A stretch of DNA of 64,000 nt from Symbiodinium natans (GCA_905221605.1 CAJNDS010002200.1:112787-176786), one strand, 5' to 3'; shown: positions 47,408-58,482, counted from the stretch's first letter. The notes: a model not told the origin generated them from the letters alone. Made by a program: numbers and translations.

Positions 47408-47616
47408 GTATGTCTGTTGCGAATATGAATCACTAGGCTGTTTGTACTATGCATGTGTATACGTATGTATGTATCTGTACATGTATCCGTACAGGCATGT
47501 CTGTGCATCTGCATGTGCGCGCCAGCAATTTACCACATTTCTGTTTGGCAACAATGCAAGCACATGAACATCACTGCCAGATTTACATGTGTACAGACAT
47601 ATATATATATATATAT
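47408..47616. other. AT-rich unique flank with TATG repeats
   Basis: ATGTATGTATCTGTACATGT and a (TA)n run lead into the terminal inverted repeat at 47617. No gene was identified. Confidence 0.6.
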
Positions 47617-47889
47617 GCTACCCCCCCCCCCCCAGCGACCTACCCTTTTTAGGCCTTTTTAGGCCTTTTTAACAAAAAATAACAAAGAAGGCCCAAAAGT
47701 CGCGTAGTTAATCACCGGGTAATGAAGGACAGCTACTGGGACACCCACCTCACAGACCCCGATAAGCCAGCATTGGAAGAATCTACATTTTGAATCTGAA
47801 GCGGACAATGCTGTTTTTAGATGTTTAGATCAGTGTTTTTCCATGCAAATTGTGCGTTTCAAGGGCAATTAATGTTTTGTTGAGCAACT

Positions 47890-48600
47890 ATTTTTTTTTT
47901 TATACAGTTGTGTTTGTACGAGGCAAAGTATTAATCAAATAGTGAAACATTTTTCTTGGTTCTATGCGAATTTAGCTACTATATCAAAAAAGCCCAATTT
48001 GACTCAAATGAATACTATTTAAAGGAGCATACTCAACCAAGATACGAAATAAACACCATTCTCAACCAAAAAATGGCAAAGTGTGCGTTTAAAGTGCAAA
48101 TACGGTATTTATACAATTGTGTTTGTACTAGGCAAAGTATGCTCTCTGAAAAGTCCACTGAAATACCTTATGTTTACATATTTATGAATCGTTTTTATTT
48201 TTGAAAAAATCATTTTATGCGAATTTAGCTACTAGAGCAATTATTAAGCAAATAGCCCAATTTGACTCAAGTGAATACCATTTAAAGGACCATACTCAAC
48301 CAAAATACGAAAGAAGCACCATATTCAACCAACATATGGCAAAGTGTGGTTTAAAGGGCAAATAGTGCTTTGTTGAGCAACTAATGCATTGAAACAGTTG
48401 TGTTTATACCAGGCAAAGTATTATTGAAGTACTATCTGCAAAGCCAAATGAAACACCTTATGTTTACATATTCATGAAACATTTTTTTGAAGTATTCATT
48501 CTATGCGAATTTAACTACTAGAGGAATTCTTAAGCAAATAGCCCAATTTGACTCAAGTGAATACTATTTAAAGGACCATACTTAACCAAATACGAAATAA
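47890..48600. repeat. diverged tandem repeat, about 250-290 bp, three copies
   Basis: CAGTTGTGTTTGTACnAGGC, ATGCGAATTTAGCTACTA and GCCCAATTTGACTCAA recur in the same order about 210-290 bp apart. Confidence 0.85.
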
Positions 48601-48604
48601 ACAC

Positions 48605-49310
48605 TTGCGGAAATGGAAACGGTTCTACCTACATAACAATGAGACAAAGATTGCTGAAGTATTCACTAAAGACCACTTATATACTATGTCTGAAAAGCAC
48701 AATTTGCATGAGCAAGCTTAAAAATGCACAATAATGGAAATAGAAGCGGTTCTACTTACATAACGATGAAACAAAGATGTCTGAAGTATTCAATAAAGAC
48801 CACATATATACTATGCCTGAAAAACGCAACTTGCACAATCAGGCTTAAAAAATGCACAAGAATCCTAGAAAAGTACTTAGTGAAGGCCATACACAAGCAA
48901 ATTCACAAATACATAAAAACATCCAAAAGCGCAAGCTTTTCAGGAGAATCTATGGTAAAGTTTGGATTCTAGGGTTTTGGGGTATTCCTGGACGAGTAGG
49001 AGTCACTTTTTAAGCAAACAATTCTAAGCAATAAATGCTTTTTCTCAAGACAAGTATTGCAAATGCTGCTTCTAGATAGTTAAACGCATGTACCAGGCAA
49101 ATATTATCCATGCGAATTGAGCTACCAGAGCACCAAGTAATGGCTGAATAAGGTCTACTACACTTGAGTACAACCAAAAGATGCGCTAATTAAACACTAG
49201 CGGCTCTACTTACATAATAACGAAACAAATAGTTCTGAAGCACTAGAAAGACCACTTGTATACTATTTCTGAAAAGCACAATTAGCATAAGCACACTTAA
49301 AAATGCGTAG
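48605..49310. repeat. second tandem family, about 120 bp
   Basis: CGGTTCTACnTACATAACnA...GAAGTATTCAnTAAAGACCA...AAAAATGC occurs at about 48612, 48733 and 49199. Confidence 0.82.
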
Positions 49311-49339
49311 TTGTTGCCTCGTGACCGTGAAGGCGAACC

Positions 49340-49600
49340 AAGAAGCCAAAATACCAAAACCAAAAAACCAAAAATACCAAAACCAAAAAAACCAAAAAAA
49401 CCAAAACCAAAAAAACCAAAAATACCAAAAAAACCAATTTTCCGGGACTCTTGGAGAAGCCTCATAGGGATTTCCTGAGAGTCCCGGAAAATTGGTTTTT
49501 TTGGTATTTTTGGTTTTTTTGTTTTTTTTGGTTTTGGTTTTTTTGGTTTTTTTGGTTTTGGTTTTTTGGTTTTTTTGGTTTTGGTATTTTTGGTTTTTCT
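49340..49600. repeat. large hairpin of CCAAAAA/TTTTTGG units
   Basis: The left arm is built of ACCAAAAA-type units and ends CCAATTTTCCGGGACTC. The right arm begins GAGTCCCGGAAAATTGG and continues TTTTTTGGTATTTTTGG. The arms are over 100 bp with a loop of about 25 bp. Confidence 0.93.
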
Positions 49601-49749
49601 ACTGTCCCGTGTATGCGATTTTAATTGTATTTTAGTCTACGCCCTAGGAAATACGCTATATTGCACACCGAGTTTGCTTGCAGTGCAGCTGGGTGACTTG
49701 AGACAAGGCGAAAAAGGGTAGGTCACTGGGGGGGGGGGGGGGGGGTACC

Positions 49750-50083
49750 ATATATATATATATATATATACATAGTTGTACACAACTGCTTGCAATTTGC
49801 GAGTACCTATGTTTCAACACTACGTTGTTGCTATATATGTTTATATTATTTATTTATTCATATTTTAACATGTATTTATAATTCGTATACAACAATACGA
49901 CAGCATTTACGTGCTCGCCTATATATACATACACACATATATTTTGTGTATATGTTTGTATGCACACTTTCACGCACAACTCGAATATGTTCATATTTGT
50001 ATACCCATATCTTTGTCTAGCCTAGGTGCGCATAGATACAGATTATACATCGTCTACAAGTGTATGTATGCATACCTATATAC

Positions 50084-50115
<32 letters not shown>

Positions 50116-50270
50116 ATACACATACACACATGCAGTCTATAGATTAATGTACTGTATGTTGATTATGGCGTAACGGCGTAACAGAAGCAGGGCAGGCAAA
50201 GAGCGTGCAGGTTCCCCCCCCCCCCCCCCTCCCGCATGCGCAAAACAGAGTTGAACATAGCAGGGGGGTT
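49750..50270. other. AT-rich unique flank, no gene seen
   Basis: (TA)n and ATACATATA-type microsatellites occur, with several short frames rich in Tyr/Ile/Cys that reflect base composition. A C run lies near 50215-50229. Confidence 0.6.
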
Positions 50271-50469
50271 TGGGGTTTAGGGTTTAGGGTTAGGGGGGTT
50301 TGGGGTTTAGGGTTTAGGGTTCTTACTTTTTTATCTGAGGGTTTAGGTCATCGGAGGGGGCAAGCAGCCGATGCCTAAACCCTAGACCCGGAATCCGAAA
50401 CCCTTGGATTTCAGTGCTTAGGGCTCAGTGTCGAGCCAGTAGCCTTTAGGCCTTTAGAAACTTGTGAGG

Positions 50470-50600
50470 CGCTAGGAGACCTAAGGTGATCCTCTTCAAC
50501 AGGGTTTAGGGTTTAGGGTTTATATGCGGGGTTTAGGGTTTAGGGTTTAGGGTTTAGGGTTTAGGGTTTAGGGTTTAGGGTTTAGGGTTTATATGCGGGG
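50470..50600. repeat. telomere-like TTTAGGG tracts
   Basis: About thirteen units interrupted by TTTATATGCGGGG. Confidence 0.9.
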
Positions 50601-50739
50601 CTTCTATGCGGGGTTTGTAGGGCTTAGGGTTTACGGGGTTTTGGGTAGTAGGGATTTCGGTTTTAGGCTTTCGGGACGGGGGCGTTGTGAGAAGCGTGAG
50701 GGCGCGGGGGTCGGGGAACGCCGCGTTCGGGGGCGGGCG

Positions 50740-50905
50740 CTCAACGAAATGGCGGGTTGTTCGCAACTGGAGTGCCCCGTTTTAACTTGCGGATAGGCTT
50801 CCACGGGGACACTAGTTAAGAAGAACCCCCCGAAATAAGTCTTTGCAAAGCGCTGGACAACAAGTCGTGCTGCGCTTCGGCAGCACAGAGAGAAGAGAGG
50901 GCACA
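50740..50905 (-). CDS. possible exon, unassigned
   Basis: The minus frame reads CRSAARLVVQRFAKTYFGGF, then FLTSVPVEAYPQVKTGHSSC. Other frames are partly open. Borders are not defined. Confidence 0.4.
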
Positions 50906-51560
50906 TAAGCCCTAAACCCTAAACCCTAAACACCAAACCCTAAACCCTGAACCCTAAACCCTGAACCCTAAACGAGGCTAGTGTTTAGGGCTAGAGTGCG
51001 GAGGTTCGTGGTAGTCAGGCTCTTAACCCGATGAACCCAAAGCCCCTAAACCAGAACACTTAACCTCGAACCCTAAACCCAAAAAATCCAAAAACCTAAG
51101 CCCTATATAAACTCTTCGCCCATACCCTAAATTCCAAACCCTTAACCCTAAACGAACGAAAATGGCTCCGCCCGAGCTTATCGAGGACGCGTGGAGCTGT
51201 TCTGGCTGGGATTCGCGATGCAGTGCAGAGCAGAGGCGCTGCCTGCGCCCGGGGGCTCAGGGTTTCAGGGTTTGGGGTTTTTAGGGTTTTTGGGTTTTTA
51301 GGGTTTTTAGGGTTTTTAGGGCTTTTAGGGTTTTTAGGGTTTTTAGGGTTGAGGGCCTGGGGTTTAGGGTTTAGGGGTTTTATGGTTTTAGGGTTTAGGG
51401 TTCAGGGCCAGATCGAAGGGCTTTCGGGCAGCAGGGGCTTGATTGTGAGTTGAGGGTTTAGAGCACAAAGTTTTGCAGAAGAGGGGGCGTGCGAGATGTG
51501 TTGGAAGCCTAAACGAAACCCTGCACCCTAAACCCTAAACCCTGAACCCTAAACCCTAAA
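50906..51560. other. telomere-like variants with one ambiguous island
   Basis: CCCTAAA variants lie at 50909-51140 and TTTTTAGGG units (51275-51350) in an expanded nine-base array. A GC-rich island at about 51165-51258 is open on both strands (plus: SARAYRGRVELFWLGFAMQC; minus: PLLCTASRIPARTAPRVLDK), so it is not called. Confidence 0.6.
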
Positions 51561-51561
51561 C

Positions 51562-51628
51562 GTTTCTCGCCTCCTGCAGAGATCTCGGCCATGCCAGCTA
51601 CCACAGAGCCGATCCGATTGGCACAGTC
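51562..51628 (-). CDS. exon-like island, unassigned
   Basis: Acceptor CGCCCAG and a GTTTAGGG donor bound DCANRIGSVVAGMAEISAGG, then EK. It lies between (CCCTAAA)n and a TTTCGGG/TTTAGGG unit. The helical text is convincing. Confidence 0.62.
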
Positions 51629-51833
51629 CTGGGCGTTTCGGGTTTAGGGTTTCAAGGTTTGGAGAACTCCGAAGCCCTAAACCCTAAACCCTAAACCCTA
51701 AACCCTAAACCCTAAACCCTAAACCCTAGAGAGCTCAGAGACTCGGTCCTAGACCTCTCAGATGTCAAGTGTCTTTCTCTGGACAAAATTCCCCCACTAC
51801 CAGCACCCCCAACCCCCACCTCCGATCAGCTGC

Positions 51834-51945
51834 TGGTCTAGACCCGGGAGTAACCCAGGAATAAAAACGGTACCCTTCTTGGCTTTAAGGGGATTATGAG
51901 GGAACCCCAACCCTAAAAAAAAGGAAAAACGGGCCTACTCCCGGT
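51834..51945. mobile_element. palindromic element, family C
   Basis: CTAGACCCGGGAGTAACCC and GGGCCTACTCCCGGTCCGAG are inverted ends with ACCCTTCTTGGC/AAAAAAGG inside. It is closest to the copy at 13395-13518. A minus frame to its left (RRWGLGVLVVGEFCPEKD) may be an adjoining exon. Confidence 0.8.
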
Positions 51946-52405
51946 CCGAGTTGTAGATATGAACAGCAGGACAAGAAGAACCAAACTCATGACAATTAAC
52001 AATTGTAACCATGGATGTGAACTCTGAACCCTATCCCCCCAACCCCCTCCCTCCCGCTCGCCCCCAAGGGGAGACTGGGGGGAACCTTGGGGGCGGAGGG
52101 GGGGGGGGGGGGGATAGCGGTTGACATCCTGCACCAGAACCAACATGGCTTTAGAGGTTTGGAGGTTTAGGGTTGAGGGCGTCGATCTACTCTTGATTTC
52201 AGGGGGGCGGTGGGGTGGGAACACAAAATGCCCGGAAAGACTTGCAGGGTATGTTCCCTGAACCCGCTAAGCCCGAAACCCTAATGCTAAACCGCTAAAC
52301 CCGAAACCCTAAATGCTAAACTCGAAACCCTAAACCCTAAACCCCAAACCCCAAACCCCAAACCCTAAACCCTAAACCCTCTTATACGGCCCAAGGCGTA
52401 GGGCT

Positions 52406-52485
52406 TCAAGACTGAGAGTCGGCCCCCGCAGTGGCTGTTGCGCCGCACATGGCCGCGGCGTTGGACAGATACGCGGCTACCTTGG
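52406..52485 (-). CDS. exon-like island with stop
   Basis: After an acceptor CCAAAAAG the frame reads KVAAYLSNAAAMCGATATAG, then ADSQS and TGA. It could be a last exon. It lies between CCCTAAA and TTTAGGG units. Confidence 0.6.
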
Positions 52486-52489
52486 CTTT

Positions 52490-53740
52490 TTGGGGTTTAG
52501 GGCTTCGGGTTTAGAATAATTAGGACAGTTTTTTTTTGGGGGGGTTACTATAGTATAAGTATATGTGCGTGGGCCTTGTGGGGTTTAGGTTTAGGTGTTT
52601 GGCGTTCAGGGGCCTGAATAATTAGGGACCATAAGGGCATAATAGTATTTCTTCCGACCCTTATAATATTCGGCCTTTTAGGGCTTTAGGGTGTTTGGAT
52701 ATTTGGCTTAGGGTGTAGGATGTAGGGTTCAGGGTGTTTAAGGTATAGTGTTTATAGGGTGAAGGGTCTAGGGCTTCGGCCCTTTCCAGGGTTAACAGGG
52801 CTTTCTGGGGTTTTAGGACTTTCGGTGTTAGGGCGTTTGGGATGTGTAGGAATTCAAGATGCTGAGGGTCGGGCTTATAGAACCCTGTATCCTAAACCTC
52901 AGGGCGGGAGTAGGGGCATATGGGGTCTGTGGGATTTGTTGGGATAGGACTTGTAGGGTTTTCGGGCTCAGAAGGTTTAGGTTCAGAGCGTAGCCTGCAG
53001 GATTTAAAGGTGTTGTAAGGTGTAGTGTCTTGGGCTTAATAGGCCTCCTGGGACCCCAACAACCCTAAAACCTGGTGGAGTTCAGACATCAGAGAAGTTT
53101 AGGGTTTAGAGTTTAGGGTCCCAGGGTTTAGGGTTTAGGGTTTAGGGTTTAGGGTTTAGGGTTTAGGGTCTAGGGTTTAGGGGTATCCTGCGTCAGCTCG
53201 TGCGTGCAGGAAACTCAGGAGAACCAACATGTGCCAGCAGCAGTCGCTCGTGCAGGTGATGGTGAGCAGAGAGCCAGCCAACCCACCCAGTCGGTTGGTT
53301 CAGGTTAGTTCCACCAACCCTTCCTGCGCAACACAGGAACTTCTGAGCCCAAACAAATCCTGTGTTCTGTTTGACTCCCAAGGTCTTCCTGAACGCCCTA
53401 AACTCCAACTAGAGACCCCAAAAGTTGAACCCATGGCCCTTGACCTCAAATCCAAAACCCCAAAACCCCCCAACCCCCTGAACCCCCTGAACCCCTAAAC
53501 TGCCCTAAACTCCTAAACCCTAAAAACCGTAAACCCTAAACCCCTGATAGCCTTAACCCTAAACCCTAAACCCCAAACCCCCTAAACCCCCTAAACCCCC
53601 CAAACCCCCTAAACCCCCTAAACCCCCTAAACCCCCTAAACCCCCTAAACCCCCTAAACCCCCTAAACCCCCTAAACCCCCTAAACCCCTAAACCCCTAA
53701 TGAGACAAGGAACAAGACTGAACGACTGGAGGGCGCCGCT
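52490..53740. other. degenerate telomere-like DNA; open region 53.19-53.47 kb unassigned
   Basis: Variant units and a stretch like that at 41.05 kb (GGGACCATAAGGG...TTCCGACCC) occupy 52490-53090, and TTTAGGG lies at 53100-53180. At 53190-53470 both strands are open (minus: RKTLGVKQNTGFVWAQKFLC; plus: VSREPANPPSRLVQVSSTNP), so an exon is likely but the strand is undecided. Confidence 0.5.
53570..53700. repeat. CCCCCTAAA nine-base array
   Basis: About thirteen consecutive nine-base units, the C-rich counterpart of the GTTTGGGGG array at 16.2 kb. Confidence 0.95.
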
Positions 53741-53743
53741 CAC

Positions 53744-53778
53744 CTCCCATGGTGAGGTTGTGAAGTTTGTAGGATCCA
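53744..53778 (-). CDS. candidate micro-exon, 35 nt
   Basis: A CTCCCAG acceptor and a GTGAGC donor lie 35 bp apart and enclose GSYKLHNLTMG. Both splice signals are good; it lies between a CCCCCTAAA array and a poly-G run. Confidence 0.48.
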
Positions 53779-54235
53779 CTGGGAGGGGGGGGGGGGGGGG
53801 GGATTTAGGGTTTATGGTTTAGGGTTTAGGGTGGGGGGGGTGGGGGGGGGGAATTGGGGGTTTAGGTTCCTTTATTTATTATTATTATTATTTTTTTGTT
53901 ATTTATTTTGTTATTATTTATTTTTTTTTTTTTTTTTGGGGGGGGGGGGGCGTTTAGGTATCAGGGTTTAGGGTGTAAGGTATTTCTGGTATTTAGGGTT
54001 TAGGTGATTTTTTCCTTGTGGGCTAGATGAGCACTAAAGACCCTGGTGTCTTATACTTATCATACGGGTTTGCTTTGAAGGACTTATACTCCAACCCCAG
54101 TCCTTCCAACTCTCCTTATGACTATACAGGCCTTTTCCCTAGACTTCCTGAGAAAGCGTATGGCTGATCAAACTGAGGGCTTAGACGTGGGCAGGGGCTT
54201 AGCTTTCAACACCTGTCTCTTGGAATTCGTCAGGG

Positions 54236-54370
54236 TTTTGCAAACGTTGCAAACGATCCGGAATTCTCCATGTCAATTGTGCTGAAGAAGCTCGCGCCTC
54301 CTGCGATGATCGGGTTCTACTGGAAGGGTTTGAAAAGGATTCGGGTTTTCTAAAGGGTCCTCGTAACTAA
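54236..54370. other. coding-like island, strand undecided
   Basis: The plus frame reads FCKRCKRSGILHVNCAEEAR, then ASCDDRVLLEGFEKD; the minus frame reads QEARASSAQLTWRIPDRLQR. Both are clean over 40 codons. The plus reading has a CxxC motif but would be the only plus gene in the area. Confidence 0.4.
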
Positions 54371-54383
54371 CATGTTGGTGTCT

Positions 54384-54438
54384 TCTAGGGGTTCCTACAT
54401 AGTAGCTGTAGGACCCAAGTGTCTACTACTACACATGG
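54384..54438. mobile_element. family G element, short
   Basis: GGGGTTCCTACATAGTAGCT and GACCCAAGTGTCTACTACTA match the copy at 10147-10231. Confidence 0.6.
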
Positions 54439-54536
54439 ACCGCCAGGCTTAAGGATTGGGGGGTTTGGAGCCCCAAGCCCAAACCCCAAACTCCAACCCC
54501 TAAACCACAAACCCCAAACACTGAACCCTATACGCA

Positions 54537-54606
54537 GGCTCCATGCTCTGACTCTGGCCTGTGTGGTGCAGGCGGCTGCACGGTTCGCTTGCTGCCTCAT
54601 CATGTG
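54537..54606 (-). CDS. exon-like island, unassigned
   Basis: The frame reads HMMRQQANRAAACTTQARVR, then AWSL, after an acceptor CCCGGAG. Polar helical composition; the downstream border is unclear. Confidence 0.48.
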
Positions 54607-55038
54607 CTCCGGGGGGGTTTATATAGGGGTTTAGGGTTTAGGGGTTTAGGGTTTAGGGTTTCGGGCTTAGGGGTGAGGGGTTTAGGGTTTAGGGGTTTAG
54701 GGTTTCGGGTTTTGGGGTTTAGGGTTTGGGGGTTTCGTGTTTCGGGGCTCAACCCTGAAGCAAACCTCAGTCCTGAACCCTAAAAGAAACCTTCAACCCG
54801 CAACCTGTTCTCTGAAGCCTAGGGGCTGAACGGCCCTAGCCCAAAAGGTTAACTTTACATACAGAAATATATCTATATATGTATATATAGTAGTCTTCTA
54901 TATAACCAAACCGGTTAAAGATTGCCCTACCCAGTCCCTAAGTAAGCTCCAGCACTTAAGGGCAGAGCTTCAATGGCCCCGTAAGGGGGTTTCGCGTTGC
55001 GAGTTTAAGGGTTTGGGGTTTAGGGTTTAGGGTGTAGG

Positions 55039-55167
55039 GGTGCCTGAAGAACCAAAACATCCTGCTGGTTGTCCGCATCTCAAAGGTTCTCCACTCCGAC
55101 TTCTTGAGGTACTTCCCGGACACTCCTTGCGCCCAGAGACTCCAGTCGCCTTTCGTAAGGAAGAACC
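55039..55167 (-). CDS. exon-like island, tryptophan-rich
   Basis: The minus frame reads FLTKGDWSLWAQGVSGKYLK, KSEWRTFEMRTTSRMFWFFR. Its aromatic and basic content is far from what the repeats encode. A plus frame is also open, but the minus text is more protein-like and agrees with the neighbours. Confidence 0.58.
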
Positions 55168-55346
55168 CTCAAACAACCAGTCTTGTTGCTGAGAGCTTGA
55201 AAAATGTGATTTCTGGCACAGGTTCCTTAATTGAGAGCCCTGAACCCTACCCTAAGTCCTAACCCGAAACCCTAATCCCTAAACCCGAAACCCTAAACCC
55301 TAACCCTAAACACTAAACCCCAAACCCTAAACCCCAAATGGTCAAC

Positions 55347-55439
55347 CCTATTGTTGACACCATGAGGCTTGTTGGGGCAGTCCACAGCTGCGGCGCGTAC
55401 GCTGACCTTGGCTTTGCTCAGGAAGCCCGCCCCGTGCCC
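55347..55439 (-). CDS. exon-like island, unassigned
   Basis: Acceptor TGGGGAG and a GTTGACC donor bound HGAGFLSKAKVSVRAAAVDC, then PNKPHGVNNR. A plus frame competes. It lies beside a CCCAAAA array (about 55443-55490). Confidence 0.5.
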
Positions 55440-56057
55440 TCCCCAAAACCCAAAACCCAAAACCCAAAACCCAAAACCCAAAACCCAAAACCCTAAACCC
55501 TAAACCCTAAACCCTAAACCCCAGTTACACTAAATGGGCCCCTCAACTCGGATGTCGGTGCGAGGGAGCTCAGGTTTCTGAAGTCCCCGACACTGTAGCT
55601 CACATTTCGTCCCTGCACACATATGGCTCTATAAGGCTTTGAGACAGTCATGTGTGAGAGAACTGTAGGGGTGTAGGGTTTAGGATTTAGCGCTGAGGGT
55701 TGAAGGGGTCTTTGCAGTAGCAAACATAGCGTTTCGGCTCTTCGGCTCCGAACTAAAGCCCCAACACAGGAATTAACACGAGACACAGCATATATTGGAG
55801 AACTGGCCAAGTATTTACACCGGCTTAATTAGGGTTTACACCTGCGGGTGCTGAAAGGACGCTATGCTAAGTCGCTATACTCTACTCCAAGTGTTCCCTT
55901 GGGCTTCACGTAAAGAGAAATACTCGGAAACTCATAAGGTCATGGAAACTACACCGTATCTGCTAAGGAGACTGCAGGTGAGGGGTAAGGTTTAGGGTTT
56001 AGTGTTGAGGGTTTAGCCTCAGGGCTCGGGCTTTTGGGGTGTTCGGCGGATGTTCAC

Positions 56058-56118
56058 GCGCCCAGCAGCCACAGCATGAGCGATGTAGGAGGCCGCCTGG
56101 GCAACGTTGATCACGCAC
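56058..56118 (-). CDS. exon-like island, unassigned
   Basis: Both borders are canonical (CGCCCAG acceptor, GTGAAC donor) and enclose 61 bases reading CVINVAQAASYIAHAVAAGR. It is one of the best isolated islands. The family is unknown. Confidence 0.63.
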
Positions 56119-56836
56119 CTGGGCGCGCGTGCTCTTAGGGTTTAGGGTTTCGGGTGGAGGGTTTGCGTGTTTAGGGTTGCCTCCGAGCTGAAAAACCCCA
56201 AGACGCTCTCAGGCTGCTTAGAGCGGCCAACAACTGCATATGCACTTTCAAGAGACTAAAGGAGGGACCCGAAAAACGGATCTTAAGGGGGTTTATTTCG
56301 GGCTACTTGGGTATATAGGGACTATAGAAGGTATTTATAGGGCTGCTTATACCCCTTAACACTTGTGGTACAAGATGCTGAGCATAACCACTATCCACTT
56401 TCGGAAGCATAAAACGCGTCCAAAGGAATCGCATGATGCCATTCGTATATAAGGAGCCAAACGCTATCCTCTTTCAAGAGGAGCCAATTTTACAAGGTAC
56501 TTGCACACCTCCCCAAACGACGCATACATTCCACCCTCAACCCCAACGGCCTAGGTAATCGTTCTGAATTTTGAGGTTCGAGAGTTCGAGGATGGTTCTA
56601 GGGATAACAACTGCCAGTAGTATACTTACTCTTCATTATAACTGTTGAGGATCTAGAGGCCACGATTTGTGGTTTGGGTTTAGTACTCAGGGCTTAGCGT
56701 ACTTCTTGGATCCAGGTACATGGGGCGGCTGATCTACATGGGTGAGGTCTTCATGATCGTATACCCCTGTAGTTTACCTAAGTCACTCTAAACCCTAAAC
56801 CCTAAACCCTAAACCCTAAACCCTAAACCCATGTAC

Positions 56837-56936
56837 CTTCAAGGGCCCAGGGCACATGCCCCAGGTTGGCCCCCGCCGATTCGCAGCGATCGCGTGGCTC
56901 TGGGTGCGATACTCGTCCTGAGGGTCGAGGTACCAA
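56837..56936 (-). CDS. exon-like island, unassigned
   Basis: The frame reads LWYLDPQDEYRTQSHAIAAN, then RRGPTWGMCPGPLK, to a GTACAT donor. The upstream edge is CCCTAAACGCCTTTGG without AG, very like the edge of the exon at 9968-10054. Confidence 0.62.
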
Positions 56937-57479
56937 AGGCGTTTAGGGTTTAGGGTTTAGGGTTTGGGGTTTGGGGTTTAGGGTTTAGATAGGCTTTAGG
57001 CTTTAGGCTTTACCCCGAAGCTTTCAACCTCTAAGCTTCACCCACGCCTGCTTGCCTTTCGGGCTTCTTGAGATGCTGGGGCGGTGCCTAGGGCTTTCAG
57101 GATGGTGTAAATTCCGAAACCCAAAGAGAAAGAATGAGCTTCAGATGCCCAAAATACCGCCCCTTGGGGTACCCTGAGGCTCCCTTCTTAAGGGGATTAG
57201 GATTTAGGGTTTAGGGTTGAGGGTTTAGGGTTAAGGGTTTAGGGTTTAGGGTGTGCTTGGAAGGATGAGGGTTCAGGCAAGCCTTGAACATCTCCGAACC
57301 CTAGCAACCCACCTTCTGATGAACACCCCTGAGGCCCGAACCCCCCTCCTAAATCCCGCTGAACCCCCTAAATCGCCTGAACTCAAGGCCCTAAAAACAA
57401 TACCTGAAGAGAAAAGCCTCGAAAGCCTTAACGCGCTAACCCCCAAAGACCCTCAAAAGCCCTCAGCCCTGAACCCTAA

Positions 57480-57565
57480 ACCCTAAACCCCAAACCCTAA
57501 ACCCTAAACCCTAAACCCTAAACCCTAAACCCTAAACCCTAAACCCTAAACCCTAAAACCCTAAA
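57480..57565. repeat. telomere-like CCCTAAA tract
   Basis: Twelve units to the left of the exon at 57574. Confidence 0.9.
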
Positions 57566-57573
57566 CCCTGAAC

Positions 57574-57651
57574 CTGGAGGCCGACCGGGCCTTGCACACG
57601 TCCTCGACGCTGGCAAAGGCCGATGCCAATGTGCCAACCTTCGTTCGAGGG
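57574..57651 (-). CDS. exon-like island, unassigned
   Basis: Acceptor CTGTCAG and donor GTTCAGG bound PRTKVGTLASAFASVEDVCK, then ARSAS. It lies between (CCCTAAA)n and (TTTAGGG)n. A plus frame with a GTGAGAG donor is a competitor. Confidence 0.52.
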
Positions 57652-57664
57652 CTGACAGGTGAGA

Positions 57665-58025
57665 GGGTTTAGGGTTTAGGGTTTAGGGTTTAGGGTTTAG
57701 GGTTGAGGGTTTAGGGTTTAGGGTTTAGGGTTTAGGGTTTAGGGTTGAGGGTCTAGGGTTTAGGGTCTAGGGTTTAGGGTTTATGGTTTAGGGTCTAGGG
57801 TATTTAGGGTTATGGGGCTGAGTGGTGAGAGGGTTTAGGGTTTGGGGTTTGGGGCTTGGGGTTTAGGGCTTGGGTTTAGGGGGTTTAGGGTTTAGGGTTT
57901 AGGGCTGAGAGGTGGGAGGGTTTAGAGCTGTGTTTAGGGTTTGGGGTTTGGGGTTTAGGGTTTAGGGTTTCGGGGGTTTGGGGTTTAGGGTTTAGGCTTT
58001 CGCGGTTACGGGTTTCGGGTTTAGG
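57665..58025. repeat. TTTAGGG tract with many variants
   Basis: TTTAGGG dominates (57665-57780), then TTTGGGG, TTTCGGG and TCTAGGG units. No exon was seen from here to 59.27 kb apart from mobile elements. Confidence 0.88.
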
Positions 58026-58369
58026 GCTTAAGGCTGATATCGGGCTCTTTAAAGGCGCATAGAATGTTTCACAAAAGTTAAGAGACATGCTTATTGGGGG
58101 GGAGCTTAGAGGGCTTGTGGGGCTTAGTGGATTCAGGCGTTTCTGCTGGTTTCAAAGGCTTGGAGGTTTCGAGGTCTAAAGGCTTCGAATGACTGCGGCT
58201 TTGTTGGGGTCATGTCCGGCCCGAAGCCCCAAGCCCTGGACCCTCGAAACCCTCCTAAGCCCCATATACCCATCAACCCCATAGGTTTAGGGTTTAGGGT
58301 TTAGGGCTCAGGGCTTAGGGTTTAGGGCTACTGAAGTTAACACCCTGGACCGACCCCCAACCCCCATAG

Positions 58370-58482
58370 CCGCACAGTAACCCTTTTCCAATCAGGGCAC
58401 CCCCTTTTTTGGTTGGTGACTTTCTACGGGAACCCTGAACCAAAAACAGGGTCAAAAGTACCACTAGACTTCCAAGCCCCCC
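58370..58482. mobile_element. family C-like element
   Basis: CAGTAACCCTTTTCC..AGGGCACCCCCTTTTTTGG and CCAAAAACAGGGTCAAAAGT with ACCACTAGACTTCC match the 18640 copy. Confidence 0.65.

Larger units (their letters stand above)
47617..49749. mobile_element. 2.1-kb AT-rich element with terminal inverted repeats
   Basis: The left end GCTACC(C)n CAGCGACCTACCCTTTTT and the right end AAAAAGGGTAGGTCACTG(G)nTACC are inverted repeats of about 35-40 bp, each joined to a (TA)n run, so insertion at TA is likely. The inside is AT-rich, has no telomere-like units, and holds two tandem families and a large hairpin. No transposase was seen, so it is non-autonomous. Confidence 0.8.

Noticed and set aside
47408-50150. 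Short AT-rich frames rich in Tyr, Ile and Cys as genes
   Set aside because: They follow microsatellites and diverged tandem repeats, lack splice or family signals, and reflect base composition.
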